The notes: a model not told the origin generated them from the letters alone. Counted from the stretch's first letter, positions 1 through 6,669 are shown. The stretch is 7,105 bases of DNA from an uncultured Bacteroides sp. (GCA_905210875.1 CAJLYN010000110.1:1-7105); one strand, 5' to 3'. Translations and numbers: made by a program.

Positions 1-34
1 CGGGAGCGGCCCTTCGTTATGAACAATCAAAATG

Positions 35-895
35 TTATCCCAAATAGGTTTTGAGCAACTTGCTGCGCGAGCTTTGACGCAGGCGGCGAATGGCTTTTTC
101 CTTGATTTGACGCACGCGTTCACGGGTCAAACCGAATTTGTCGCCGATTTCTTCCAGCGTCATTTCCTGACAGCCTATGCCGAAGAACATCTTGATGATG
201 TCGCTTTCGCGTTCGGTGAGAGTGGCCAGCGCACGATCTATTTCTTTGGCGAGCGACTCGTTTATGAGCGAGCGGTCGGCGATGGGGGAGTCGTCATTGA
301 CCAGGACGTCGAGCAGGCTGTTGTCTTCGCCTTCGACAAAAGGCGCGTCGACCGAGATGTGCCGGCCCGATACTTTCATCGTGTCGGAGATTTTGTCGAC
401 GGGAATGTCCAGCTCTTTAGCCAATTCTTCGGGCGAGGGGCGGCGTTCGTTCTCTTGTTCAAATTTGGAGAATGCTTTGCTGATTTTGTTGAGCGAACCG
501 ACTTGGTTCAAAGGCAAGCGAACGATACGCGACTGCTCGGCCAGTGCTTGAAGAATGGACTGACGAATCCACCATACGGCATAAGAAATAAATTTGAATC
601 CGCGGGTTTCATCGAACTTCTCGGCGGCTTTTATCAGTCCCAAATTGCCTTCGTTGATAAGGTCGGGCAGGCTGAGCCCCTGGTTTTGGTACTGTTTGGC
701 TACCGAGACGACAAAACGCAGATTGGCGCGTGTGAGCTTTTCCAAAGCGGCACGGTCGCCTTTCTTGATGCGCTGGGCGAGCTCTACCTCTTCTTCTACC
801 GAAATTAAGTCCTCACGACCTATTTCCTGCAAGTATTTGTCAAGAGATGCGCTCTCCCTGTTGGTGATTGATTTTGTGATTTTTAATTGTCTCAT
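35..895 (-). CDS. rpoD: RNA polymerase primary sigma factor RpoD (sigma-70 family, Bacteroidetes type)
   Basis: This is the housekeeping sigma factor, which directs core RNA polymerase to most promoters in the cytoplasm. The 286-aa protein has region 1.2 at about residues 16-45, region 2 at about 50-121 with the core-binding and -10-melting motifs [18 protein letters not shown] (78-95) and [13 protein letters not shown] (102-114), region 3 at about 125-200, and region 4 at about 220-282 with the helix-turn-helix [19 protein letters not shown] (255-273). Region 1.1 and the large non-conserved insert of E. coli RpoD are absent. This is normal for the Bacteroidetes primary sigma factor, whose members are about this length and recognise TAnnTTTG rather than TATAAT. 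The start ATG (893-895) gives the family-typical N-terminus [12 protein letters not shown]. The gene lies 151 bases after htrA on the same strand, with a hairpin and its own -7 box in the gap, so it is probably transcribed separately. Nothing looks truncated. The family assignment is very secure. Confidence 0.97.
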   Translation of the reverse strand: MRQLKITKSITNRESASLDKYLQEIGREDLISVEEEVELAQRIKKGDRAALEKLTRANLRFVVSVAKQYQNQGLSLPDLINEGNLGLIKAAEKFDETRGFKFISYAVWWIRQSILQALAEQSRIVRLPLNQVGSLNKISKAFSKFEQENERRPSPEELAKELDIPVDKISDTMKVSGRHISVDAPFVEGEDNSLLDVLVNDDSPIADRSLINESLAKEIDRALATLTERESDIIKMFFGIGCQEMTLEEIGDKFGLTRERVRQIKEKAIRRLRQSSRSKLLKTYLG

Positions 896-918
896 TCCGC
901 AGAATAAATTTGGGGACG

Positions 919-926
919 CAAATATA
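919..926 (-). promoter_or_regulatory. Putative rpoD promoter, -7 box
   Basis: Read on the minus strand, this is TATATTTG, a perfect match to the Bacteroidetes -7 consensus TAnnTTTG. It lies 23 bases before the rpoD start codon, so transcription would begin near 909-912 and leave a leader of roughly 15 bases. I see no matching TTTG -33 element at the usual 19-21 base spacing (position 947-950 reads GAAC). The box is therefore supported, but the promoter is only half-complete by consensus. Confidence 0.5.
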
Positions 927-954
927 ATATATTTCTCTCATATAATGTTCCCCG

Positions 955-987
955 TTGTCATATTTTTTAATAAAAAGCTTGTCATAT
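955..987. repeat. Pair of 9-bp direct repeats upstream of rpoD
   Basis: TTGTCATAT occurs at 955-963 and again at 979-987, 24 bases apart start to start, in an otherwise A/T-rich spacer. The copies lie about 43-75 bases upstream of the predicted rpoD transcription start. That is a plausible place for paired regulator sites, but no regulator is known from the sequence. Chance is possible for a short A/T-biased motif. Confidence 0.35.
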
Positions 988-993
988 AGATAA

Positions 994-1029
994 CTGCCGG
1001 AGGCTCATTTTATTGTGCTCCTCCGGCAG
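994..1029 (-). terminator. Hairpin terminator behind htrA
   Basis: CTGCCGGAGG (994-1003) pairs perfectly over 10 bp with CCTCCGGCAG (1020-1029) around a 16-base loop. It begins 18 bases after the htrA stop codon and is the natural end of the htrA transcript. The U-tract on the minus strand is poor (TTATCTATAT). On the plus strand the stem is followed by CTTCTTTTTC (1030-1039), a better T-rich tail, so the structure may work in both directions or mainly for plus-strand transcription. Confidence 0.65.
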
Positions 1030-1046
1030 CTTCTTTTTCAGACGGT

Positions 1047-2546
1047 TTAGTCGGCAAGGGGTACGGCGTAGTAGGCGGCCCGTCCGTTGGGATACAAACC
1101 TTTGATAAACATTACTTTGTCTCGTGTGTCGCCACGCATGAGAGCCTGGAACACGGCTTCGACATTTTTCACGTTCATGATTCTCTCGCCGTTGATGTCG
1201 AGTATTACAAATCCGTCGCGTATGCCGGCCTTCTTGAACTGACCCTCTTTGACTTTGGTTACTTCTACACCGCCGCGTATGCGCAGTTTGTTTTTCAGTT
1301 CGTCGCTTGCCTCTTTGAGGGTGGCACCCAGCATGTCGATGTTCGAGGCTTTGGTTACCTCGGTGTTGCCGTCGCTGTTTTTGAGTACGGAGTCGGCCTG
1401 CTTCTTGTCTTTACCGCGGAAGAATTCGATCTTTATCTTGTCGCCGGGACGGTAGCGGGCTATCTGTTCTTGCAGAATGGCCACGGTGGGGGTGGCTACG
1501 CCGTTGATGGCCACAATCACGTCGCCGGTTTCAAGGCCGGCTTCCATGGCGGCACTACGCTCGCTCACCTCGGCTACATATACCCCTTTGCGCAGTTCGA
1601 TTTTCTTTTCCTTGGCCAGTTGGTCGTTCATCTCCATGATGGAGACGCCGAGCATGGCCCGTTGCACGGTGCCGTATTGTTTCAGGTCGGTAATGACCTT
1701 GCTCACGATGCTGGTGGGTATGGCAAAGGAGTAACCGGCATAGTTGCCCGTCTCGGAGTAGATGGCCGTGTTGATGCCTACCAGTTCGCCGGCGGTGTTT
1801 ACCAGGGCCCCGCCACTGTTGCCGGGATTGACGGCAGCATCGGTCTGGATAAACGATTCAATGCCCATGCGATTGCTCGGGGCAATCATGCCGAGGTTAC
1901 GCGACTTGGCACTCACGATTCCTGCCGTGACGGTGGAGTTGAGCTGGAACGGGTTGCCCACGGCCAGTACCCACTCGCCCACCTGCAACTTGTCGGAGTC
2001 GCCAAAGCGCACGATGGGCAGTTTCTCGGCATCGATTTTCATCAGGGCCAGGTCGGTAATCGGGTCGCTGCCTATGAGTGTGGCCTCGAACGAGCGTTTG
2101 TCGTTGAGGGTAACCTCTATCTTGTCGGCCTGTTCGATGACGTGATTGTTGGTAACGATATATCCGTCTTCCGAAATGATGACGCCCGAGCCCATGCCTA
2201 CGCGCGGCTGCGGGGTGTAGTCGCGGCGACCCTGCCCGAAGAAATATTTGAAGAATTCCTCTTCCATGCTGCCCGATGGACGTTGCTGCTGCATGGTGGT
2301 CGACTTGATACTTACTACGGCATTTACCGTGCTGGCGGCAGCCTGGGTGAAGTCGGTTTCTACGGCCGGCCGTGAGACGACGGGTGTGAAGGTGGTGGGG
2401 GTGGCGTAGGCAGTGGTGACGCTTTCGCCGTTGGGCGATATGGGCTCACTCTTCTCCTGCATGGCCGAGAACAAGGCGATGCTTACGCCCGAACTTACTC
2501 CGGCCACTGCAACGAGGGCCAGTAACGTTTTCTTGAAAGATGTCAT
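1047..2546 (-). CDS. htrA: Do/HtrA (DegP/DegQ)-family periplasmic serine endoprotease
   Basis: This is an envelope quality-control protease and chaperone that degrades misfolded exported proteins; family members form oligomers in the periplasm. The 499-aa protein starts with a basic and then hydrophobic segment (residues 5-28), which is either a signal peptide or a membrane anchor. A linker rich in Thr, Pro and Ser follows to about residue 65. The trypsin-like domain spans about 66-290 and has the full triad: His135 in TNNHVI, Asp165 in DPITDLALMK, and Ser244 in NPGNSGGAL. The family signature GNPFQLNSTVTAGIVSAKSR lies at 197-216. Two PDZ domains follow: the first at about 297-380 (start RAMLGVSI; AGLETGDVIVAING at 336-349), the second at about 403-497 (AGIRDGFVILDINGERI at 440-456). 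The length is close to DegP. The ATG at 2544-2546 places the signal segment directly at the N-terminus. A hairpin follows the gene. Whether it is called degP or degQ cannot be settled here. Confidence 0.95.
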   Translation of the reverse strand: MTSFKKTLLALVAVAGVSSGVSIALFSAMQEKSEPISPNGESVTTAYATPTTFTPVVSRPAVETDFTQAAASTVNAVVSIKSTTMQQQRPSGSMEEEFFKYFFGQGRRDYTPQPRVGMGSGVIISEDGYIVTNNHVIEQADKIEVTLNDKRSFEATLIGSDPITDLALMKIDAEKLPIVRFGDSDKLQVGEWVLAVGNPFQLNSTVTAGIVSAKSRNLGMIAPSNRMGIESFIQTDAAVNPGNSGGALVNTAGELVGINTAIYSETGNYAGYSFAIPTSIVSKVITDLKQYGTVQRAMLGVSIMEMNDQLAKEKKIELRKGVYVAEVSERSAAMEAGLETGDVIVAINGVATPTVAILQEQIARYRPGDKIKIEFFRGKDKKQADSVLKNSDGNTEVTKASNIDMLGATLKEASDELKNKLRIRGGVEVTKVKEGQFKKAGIRDGFVILDINGERIMNVKNVEAVFQALMRGDTRDKVMFIKGLYPNGRAAYYAVPLAD

Positions 2547-2802
2547 GTCGGTATTGGTTTTATTTGTTAATACTGTTCTTGTTTTAAGATTTCGATGCGT
2601 TAAATTTAATACAATATACGTGCCGATGTTTCGCTTTATTGTAAGACTTAGCGATTTTTAATATAGCCACTTGGGGGCTTAACAGCCCTTAACCGAGGAC
2701 GATTTCAAAGTGCGCCATTTTGTCATCGGCGGCAGATTGCCGGCCGGTAAACGGGCAGTTTGGCAGTGAGCGCCGTTTTTTATCGGATATTTTACGAAAG
2801 AT
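2547..2802. other. Divergent intergenic region between htrA and rnpB
   Basis: No coding region is supported here. The half next to htrA (2547-2660) is A/T-rich and must hold the htrA leader and promoter, but no clean TAnnTTTG box is present on the minus strand; TAAATTTA at 2601-2608 is the nearest, with one mismatch. A near-sigma54 element lies at 2611-2624. The half next to rnpB (2670-2780) is more G/C-rich, with short palindromes such as CCGGCCGG at 2740-2747 and a T6 run at 2776-2781, but no clear function. Confidence 0.5.
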
Positions 2803-2834
2803 ATTGGCAAAACGAGCGAAATGTTCTATCTTTG
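2803..2834 (+). promoter_or_regulatory. rnpB promoter of Bacteroides type
   Basis: TATCTTTG at 2827-2834 is a perfect TAnnTTTG -7 box. ATTG at 2803-2806 matches three of four bases of the -33 element TTTG with a 20-base spacer. The expected start, 6-8 bases past the box, falls at about 2840-2842. This is exactly where helix P1 of RNase P RNA begins, so box and gene support each other. Confidence 0.8.
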
Positions 2835-2840
2835 CCTTTT

Positions 2841-3195
2841 AGCAGCAGGACAGTCTGTCGCTCGCGGCAACGTGAGAGGAAAGTCCGGGCAACACAGAGC
2901 ACCATACTTCTTAACGGGAAGCTGTCCGCGAGGGCAGAGTAGCGTAACAGAAAATAACCGCTGCTTCGGCAGTAAGGGTGAAAAGGTGAGGTAAGAGCTT
3001 ACCGGTCTTTGTGGCGACACAGAGAGCCGTACGTCTTATGGGTTGCAAGGTTATGTACACCGGCGTTATGAGGGCTGCTCGTCCCATGCCGGGGGGTAAA
3101 CCGCTCGATCTTTGCGGCAACGCAAAGGCTAGATAAATGACAGACACTTTCTCTCGGGAAAGTACAGAACCCGGCTTATCGTCCTGCTGTTTTTT
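2841..3195 (+). ncRNA. rnpB: RNase P RNA (bacterial type A)
   Basis: This is the catalytic RNA of ribonuclease P, which removes 5' leaders from precursor tRNAs together with the protein RnpA. The conserved core is clear: GAGGAAAGTCCGGGC at 2876-2890, AGGGTGAAAAGGTGAGGTAA at 2974-2993, GGCTAGATAAATGAC at 3127-3141, and ACAGAACCCGGCTTATC at 3164-3180. Helix P1 pairs 2841-2851 with 3181-3191 (11 pairs, one of them G-U). P3 is a short hairpin at 2861-2876 with a GCAA loop. P12 appears cut down to CTGC-TTCG-GCAG (2961-2972). The GGTGAG/CTTACC helix (2985-2990 with 2998-3003) matches E. coli GGTGC/GCACC with compensatory changes. P18 at 3110-3127 is a 7-bp stem with a GCAA tetraloop. The length of about 355 bases is normal. 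Ends are inferred from the promoter and the T-run. Helix names follow the E. coli layout by eye. Confidence 0.96.
3181..3195 (+). terminator. 3' end of rnpB: P1 strand followed by T-run
   Basis: The 3' strand of helix P1 (GTCCTGCTG, 3181-3189) runs straight into six T residues (3190-3195). This resembles an intrinsic terminator, but the 5' strand of the stem is more than 300 bases upstream, so it is not a compact hairpin. Processing of a longer transcript is an alternative. Confidence 0.45.
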
Positions 3196-3214
3196 ATTAT
3201 AAAATAAAATCGCC

Positions 3215-4588
3215 ATGGCCGTAACAAAACAAAAGAAGTGGCGCATTATTTTCCTTCGCACCTATCGTTTTATCATCTACGATATGTGGCGTATTACTGG
3301 AAATGAAGTTTCGGTCAACCGCCATCGTCTCATCAACCTCGTAAAGACCATTTACCTTTCGGTACAGCGTTTCCTGGCCGACGACCTGCAATCCAAGGCT
3401 GCGGCGCTTACATTCAGTACCCTGTTGGCGGTAGTGCCGGCACTGGCGCTGGTTTTTGCCGTGGCCAAAGGCTTTGGCTTTCAGGCCATCGTGCAGAGTC
3501 AGCTGTTCGACTATTTCCCGGCGCAACGCGAGGCGCTCGAACAGGCCATGACCTTTGTCGACTCTTACCTCTCTCACACCAAAGACGGTATCTTTGTGGG
3601 GGTGGGTATTATCTTCCTCATCTGGTCGGTGGTGAGCCTGCTGAACAGTGTCGAGACAACATTCAACGACATCTGGCAAGTTACCAAGCAGCGGTCGATA
3701 TACCGCAAAATCGTCGATTACATCGCCATCATGGTATTGCTGCCGGTGCTGATGATTGTGGCCGCAGGTTTATCGATATTTGTGACTTCGGGCATCGATA
3801 CCCGCCCCATGCTGGCATTTCTGAGTCCCGTGCTGCGTGTGGCGCTGGCGGTGAGTCCCTATCTGCTTACCTGCATCGTCTTTACGGCGTTGTATATGCT
3901 GGTGCCCAACACGCGTGTCAAGTTCTGGAATGCGCTGGTATCGGGAGTGATATGCGGCCTGTCGTTCCAACTGTTGCAGATTATATATATCAACGGTCAG
4001 GTGTGGGTGTCGCGTTACAACGCCATATACGGCAGTTTCGCATTTTTGTTGCTTTTCCTTTTGTGGATGTGGTTTTCCTGGCTGATATGCCTCTTCGGGG
4101 CGGTGCTTTCCTATTCGTCTCAGAATGTCGAGAAATTCAATTTCGACAAGGATATCAAGACTATCAGCCGGCGCTACAAGGATTTTGTCATTCTCATTGT
4201 AGCAACGGTTGTCGTGCAGCGTTTCGTGCGGGGCGAGACACCCCTTACCCGGCATCAGATAGCCTCGTTCTGCCGTATTCCCGTGCGTCTTACCGGACAG
4301 GTTTTGCAGCAACTCATGGAGGCTAAAATCATTCGGGGTACTCCCACCTCCGACGAACGTGTGTGGGCCTATATGCCGGCCATCGACGTCTCAAAATTGA
4401 GTGTGGGTATGCTCATGCGCCGACTCGACCGTAGCGGTTCGGAGAATTTCAAAATCGACCGGCGGCTCTACCATCGGCAGTGGCGTGCCATTCTCGACAC
4501 CCGGGAGGCCTTGTATCTCGAAGGCGATACCCGTCTGATAAAAGATTTGGCAATCGATTTTACGCGTCGAAACCCCGAGGAAAATTAA
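3215..4588 (+). CDS. YihY/BrkB-family integral membrane protein with C-terminal winged-helix-like extension
   Basis: This belongs to the YihY/BrkB family of inner-membrane proteins, whose biochemical role is not firmly established. It was once annotated as RNase BN and, in Bordetella, as a serum-resistance factor. Six membrane segments are visible at about residues 62-86, 124-145, 167-191, 205-230, 237-259 and 271-298. Family signatures are DDLQSKAAALTFSTLLAVVP (56-75), SVETTFNDIW (145-154) and YNAIYGSFAFLLLFLLWMWF (268-287). After the last membrane segment comes a soluble tail of about 155 residues. Its part at about 325-390, with LTRHQIASFCRIPVRLTGQVLQQLMEAKII spread over 344-373, looks like a winged helix. 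E. coli YihY is about 290 aa and lacks this tail. The ATG at 3215 is chosen because A/T-rich sequence precedes it; the next ATG (3284) would remove 23 residues but no membrane segment. The gene begins 19 bases after rnpB, and yccF follows after 38 bases. Confidence 0.92.
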   Translation: MAVTKQKKWRIIFLRTYRFIIYDMWRITGNEVSVNRHRLINLVKTIYLSVQRFLADDLQSKAAALTFSTLLAVVPALALVFAVAKGFGFQAIVQSQLFDYFPAQREALEQAMTFVDSYLSHTKDGIFVGVGIIFLIWSVVSLLNSVETTFNDIWQVTKQRSIYRKIVDYIAIMVLLPVLMIVAAGLSIFVTSGIDTRPMLAFLSPVLRVALAVSPYLLTCIVFTALYMLVPNTRVKFWNALVSGVICGLSFQLLQIIYINGQVWVSRYNAIYGSFAFLLLFLLWMWFSWLICLFGAVLSYSSQNVEKFNFDKDIKTISRRYKDFVILIVATVVVQRFVRGETPLTRHQIASFCRIPVRLTGQVLQQLMEAKIIRGTPTSDERVWAYMPAIDVSKLSVGMLMRRLDRSGSENFKIDRRLYHRQWRAILDTREALYLEGDTRLIKDLAIDFTRRNPEEN

Positions 4589-4626
4589 ATATCTTACTTA
4601 TTAATCATTATAATTGATACATATTT

Positions 4627-5001
4627 ATGCGTATCTTGGGAAATATCATTTGGGTTATCTTTGGCGGCTTTATGATGGCTGTCGAGTATTTTGTGGCAGG
4701 CTTTGCCCTTTGCTGCACCATTATCGGCATACCCTTTGGCTTGCAGGTTTTCAAAATCGGAATTCTGGCGCTATTGCCTTTCGGGCAGACCTCTGTTGTC
4801 GAAGGTGGCAGTAGGGGCTGCCTCGAAATTATCATGAATGTGATATGGATTTTTATCGGCGGTATCTGGATTGCACTGAGCCATCTTCTTTGGGGGCTGA
4901 TTTTCTGTATTACCGTTGTGGGCATACCGTTCGGCTTGCAGCATTTCAAGCTTATGCGGGTGGCTATGTTCCCTTTCGGTCGGACGGTTGTTCCCGATTA
5001 A
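4627..5001 (+). CDS. yccF: YccF-family (DUF307) small inner-membrane protein with two internal repeats
   Basis: The 124-aa protein matches the YccF family of small inner-membrane proteins of unknown function; E. coli YccF is slightly longer. It consists of two copies of one unit, at about residues 3-53 and 66-119. Each has a hydrophobic helix containing IWxxxGG, a second hydrophobic helix, the block GIPFGLQxFK (34-43 and 99-108), and a closing PFG (51-53 and 116-118). About four membrane segments are expected. The ATG at 4627 gives the typical start MRILGNIIW. The gene lies 38 bases after the yihY-like gene on the same strand, with no recognisable promoter in the A/T-rich gap, so the two are probably co-transcribed. 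A strong hairpin terminator follows 22 bases after the stop codon. Family recognition is firm; function is unknown. Confidence 0.92.
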   Translation: MRILGNIIWVIFGGFMMAVEYFVAGFALCCTIIGIPFGLQVFKIGILALLPFGQTSVVEGGSRGCLEIIMNVIWIFIGGIWIALSHLLWGLIFCITVVGIPFGLQHFKLMRVAMFPFGRTVVPD

Positions 5002-5023
5002 GTGCAAGGATAATGTTCATGAA

Positions 5024-5063
5024 AAAGAGAGAGCCCGGACAAACCAGTCCAGGCTCTCTCTTT
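5024..5063. terminator. Bidirectional terminator between yccF and xylE
   Basis: AAAGAGAGAGCC (5024-5035) pairs perfectly over 12 bp with GGCTCTCTCTTT (5052-5063). GGAC (5037-5040) pairs with GTCC (5047-5050) above a single C/A mismatch, leaving a 6-base loop. The A-run before the stem and the T-run after it give U-tracts in both directions; the minus-strand tail is the longer (CTCTCTCTTTTTC). It lies between two convergent stop codons, 22 and 25 bases away, and can end both transcripts. Confidence 0.9.
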
Positions 5064-5088
5064 GTAAGGAGAAGGGCGGATGCCGCTC

Positions 5089-6564
5089 TTATTTCTCTTT
5101 TTTCCACAGTTTGTTCATGTCTTCGAGCGTTTTGCCTTTGGTCTCGGGAACGAGCTTCCATACAAAGATGGCGGCAATGACGCAGATGATGCCGTAAAGG
5201 GCGTAGGCAAACATGTGGCCGAACTTCTCGCCCATGTCGCCGGCCGTCATGTTGTACATGGGTACGAAGGTCGACGATACGATGAAGTTGAATATCCACT
5301 GGAAGGCTACGGCTATGGCTACGGCCGCACCACGTATGGTGTTGGGGAAGATTTCGGCGATGAGTACCCAGCAGATGGGTCCCCACGAGAACATGAACGA
5401 GGCCGAGTAGATCATGATGCTGACTACCGACACGATGGGAGGCAGGGTCACGAGGTTGCACAAGGCTACCATCAGGGCGCCGATGGCCATACCTATAGAG
5501 CCGGTGATGAGCAGCGGCTTGCGGCCCAGCTTCTCGACCGTGAATACGGCGACGAGGGTGAAGGTGATGTTAACGATACCCATAATGACGGTCTGTATCA
5601 TGGGGTTGCCCATACCCATGCTCTCGAATATGCGGGGGGCAAAATAGAGTACGGCGTTGATACCTACGGCCTGTTGGAACACGCTGAGCATGATACCGAT
5701 GAAGATGACCAGCCAGCCGTAAGTAAACAGCTTTTCGGTCTTTTCATGCGCCGTGGCCTTGATGTCGGACAATATGATGCGGGCTTGTGTGATGCCGTTG
5801 ATGCGGCTCAGTACCGCAAGGGCTTTGTCGTCGTTTCCGCTCATGGCCAGATAGCGCGGTGTCTCGGGCACGAAGAGTACCAGCAGGGTGAAAAGTCCGG
5901 CGGGGAAAGCTTCGCTCACAAACATCAGCCGCCAGCCGGTCTCTGTCGACCATACAGATTCGGCCGGGTTGATTATTTGGTTGATGCCGTCTACGGCCTT
6001 GATGACGGGATTGATGTTGTCGCCCAGAATCAGGAAGTTGACAAAGTACACAACCAGCTGTCCGAAGATGATGGCAAACTGGTTCCACGACACCAGCGTA
6101 CCACGTATGTTGCTGGGTGCTATTTCGGCGATGTACATGGGGCAGATGGCCGATGCCAGACCTACACCTATACCACCCAGTATGCGGTAGAAGTTGAAGG
6201 CGATGAGCAGCGAATAGGTGGGCTCACCGTATTCAAAGAAGAGGAACTCGGGGTAGTATGAACCGAGAGCCGACAGGAAGAAGAGTACTCCGGCGATGAA
6301 AAGCGATTTTTTACGACCGAATGTCGAGGCGAAAAATCCCGAGAGGGCACTGCCTATAATACAGCCTATGAGGGCGCTTGATGCGGTGAAGCCGTGAACG
6401 GCATCGGTATAGACAAAGTCCTTGGCTCCCATAAAGAAGGCTTGCAGGCCTTTGTCGGCTCCCGAGATGACGGCTGTATCGTAACCGAACAACAGACCTC
6501 CGATGACAGCCACCATGACGATGGATATAAGGTAGGCCTTGTTGCCTTTTTCTGCGTAATTCAT
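5089..6564 (-). CDS. xylE: XylE-type D-xylose/H+ symporter (MFS sugar porter family)
   Basis: This imports D-xylose across the inner membrane driven by the proton gradient. The 491-aa protein has the same length as E. coli XylE, with 12 hydrophobic helices and the sugar porter signatures FGYDTAVISG (26-35), GRKKS (83-87), RILGGIGVGLASAICPMYIA (127-146), PETPRYL (233-239), QQAVGINAVLYF (297-308), EKLGRKPLL (344-352), WGPICWVLIAEIFP (394-407) and PETKGKTL (473-480). Residues lined up by eye with those that bind xylose or couple protons in E. coli XylE are kept: Phe26, Asp29, Arg127, Glu147, Gln162, Gln297, Gln298, Asn303, Tyr307, Trp394, Gln422 and Trp423. This set favours xylose over glucose-type relatives, and the neighbour xylA supports it. 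The gene is 125 bases downstream of xylA on the same strand. No own promoter is evident, so it likely depends on read-through past the hairpin at 6618-6663. Confidence 0.95.
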   Translation of the reverse strand: MNYAEKGNKAYLISIVMVAVIGGLLFGYDTAVISGADKGLQAFFMGAKDFVYTDAVHGFTASSALIGCIIGSALSGFFASTFGRKKSLFIAGVLFFLSALGSYYPEFLFFEYGEPTYSLLIAFNFYRILGGIGVGLASAICPMYIAEIAPSNIRGTLVSWNQFAIIFGQLVVYFVNFLILGDNINPVIKAVDGINQIINPAESVWSTETGWRLMFVSEAFPAGLFTLLVLFVPETPRYLAMSGNDDKALAVLSRINGITQARIILSDIKATAHEKTEKLFTYGWLVIFIGIMLSVFQQAVGINAVLYFAPRIFESMGMGNPMIQTVIMGIVNITFTLVAVFTVEKLGRKPLLITGSIGMAIGALMVALCNLVTLPPIVSVVSIMIYSASFMFSWGPICWVLIAEIFPNTIRGAAVAIAVAFQWIFNFIVSSTFVPMYNMTAGDMGEKFGHMFAYALYGIICVIAAIFVWKLVPETKGKTLEDMNKLWKKEK

Positions 6565-6617
6565 GATATTAAGTGATTTGTAGTTTTAAGAGTTGAACAT
6601 ATAATATTATGACAAAA

Positions 6618-6663
6618 TGTTTAGCGACAGGGTAGGGCGGAAGCTCTGTTCTGTCGCTAAACA
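6618..6663 (-). promoter_or_regulatory. Intergenic hairpin between xylA and xylE (candidate attenuator or partial terminator)
   Basis: TGTTTAGCGACAG (6618-6630) and CTGTCGCTAAACA (6651-6663) form a perfect 13-bp inverted repeat around 20 bases. In the minus-strand transcript the stem is followed by UUUUGUCAUAAUAUU, as in an intrinsic terminator. Since xylE lies directly downstream, it may end part of the xylA message, or it may protect a processed xylA 3' end and so set the ratio of isomerase to transporter. Confidence 0.65.
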
Positions 6664-6669
6664 CAAGTT

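Noticed and set aside
1..34. GGGAGCGGCCC segment after the rpoD stop as a terminator
   Set aside because: Only a 3-bp match can be drawn, and the rest of the downstream region lies outside the window.
32..808. Plus-strand open frame of 258 codons opposite rpoD
   Set aside because: It is fully contained in the reverse of the conserved sigma-factor regions and shows no domain of its own.
1470..2375. Plus-strand open frame of 301 codons opposite htrA
   Set aside because: It is antisense to the protease domain, low-complexity in His, Gly and Val, and has no family motif. The htrA triad and PDZ motifs fix the real frame.
2691..2720. Very short minus-strand frame reading MAHFEIVLG and stop, upstream of htrA
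   Set aside because: Nine codons with no start-site signal and no support beyond a start and stop codon. It is too short to claim as a leader peptide.
2728..2781. G/C-rich segment with CGGCG/CGCCG ends followed by a T6 run, resembling a plus-strand terminator
   Set aside because: The stem is only 5 bp around a loop of nearly 40 bases, and no plus-strand gene lies upstream that would need it.
2911..3261. Minus-strand open frames over rnpB (116 codons here, and 64 codons at 2826-3020)
   Set aside because: The DNA is explained in full by the paired structure of RNase P RNA, and the translated products have no recognisable features.
4589..4626. TATAATTG in the yihY-yccF gap as a yccF promoter
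   Set aside because: It departs from TAnnTTTG in the conserved part and has no TTTG at the right spacing. A/T-rich sequence of this kind is expected before start codons in this lineage.
5080..6261. Plus-strand open frame of 393 codons opposite xylE
   Set aside because: It lies entirely antisense to a clear transporter gene, its product is rich in Gly, His, Asp and Tyr with no recognisable domain, and it runs through the xylE terminator side. It is a codon-bias shadow.
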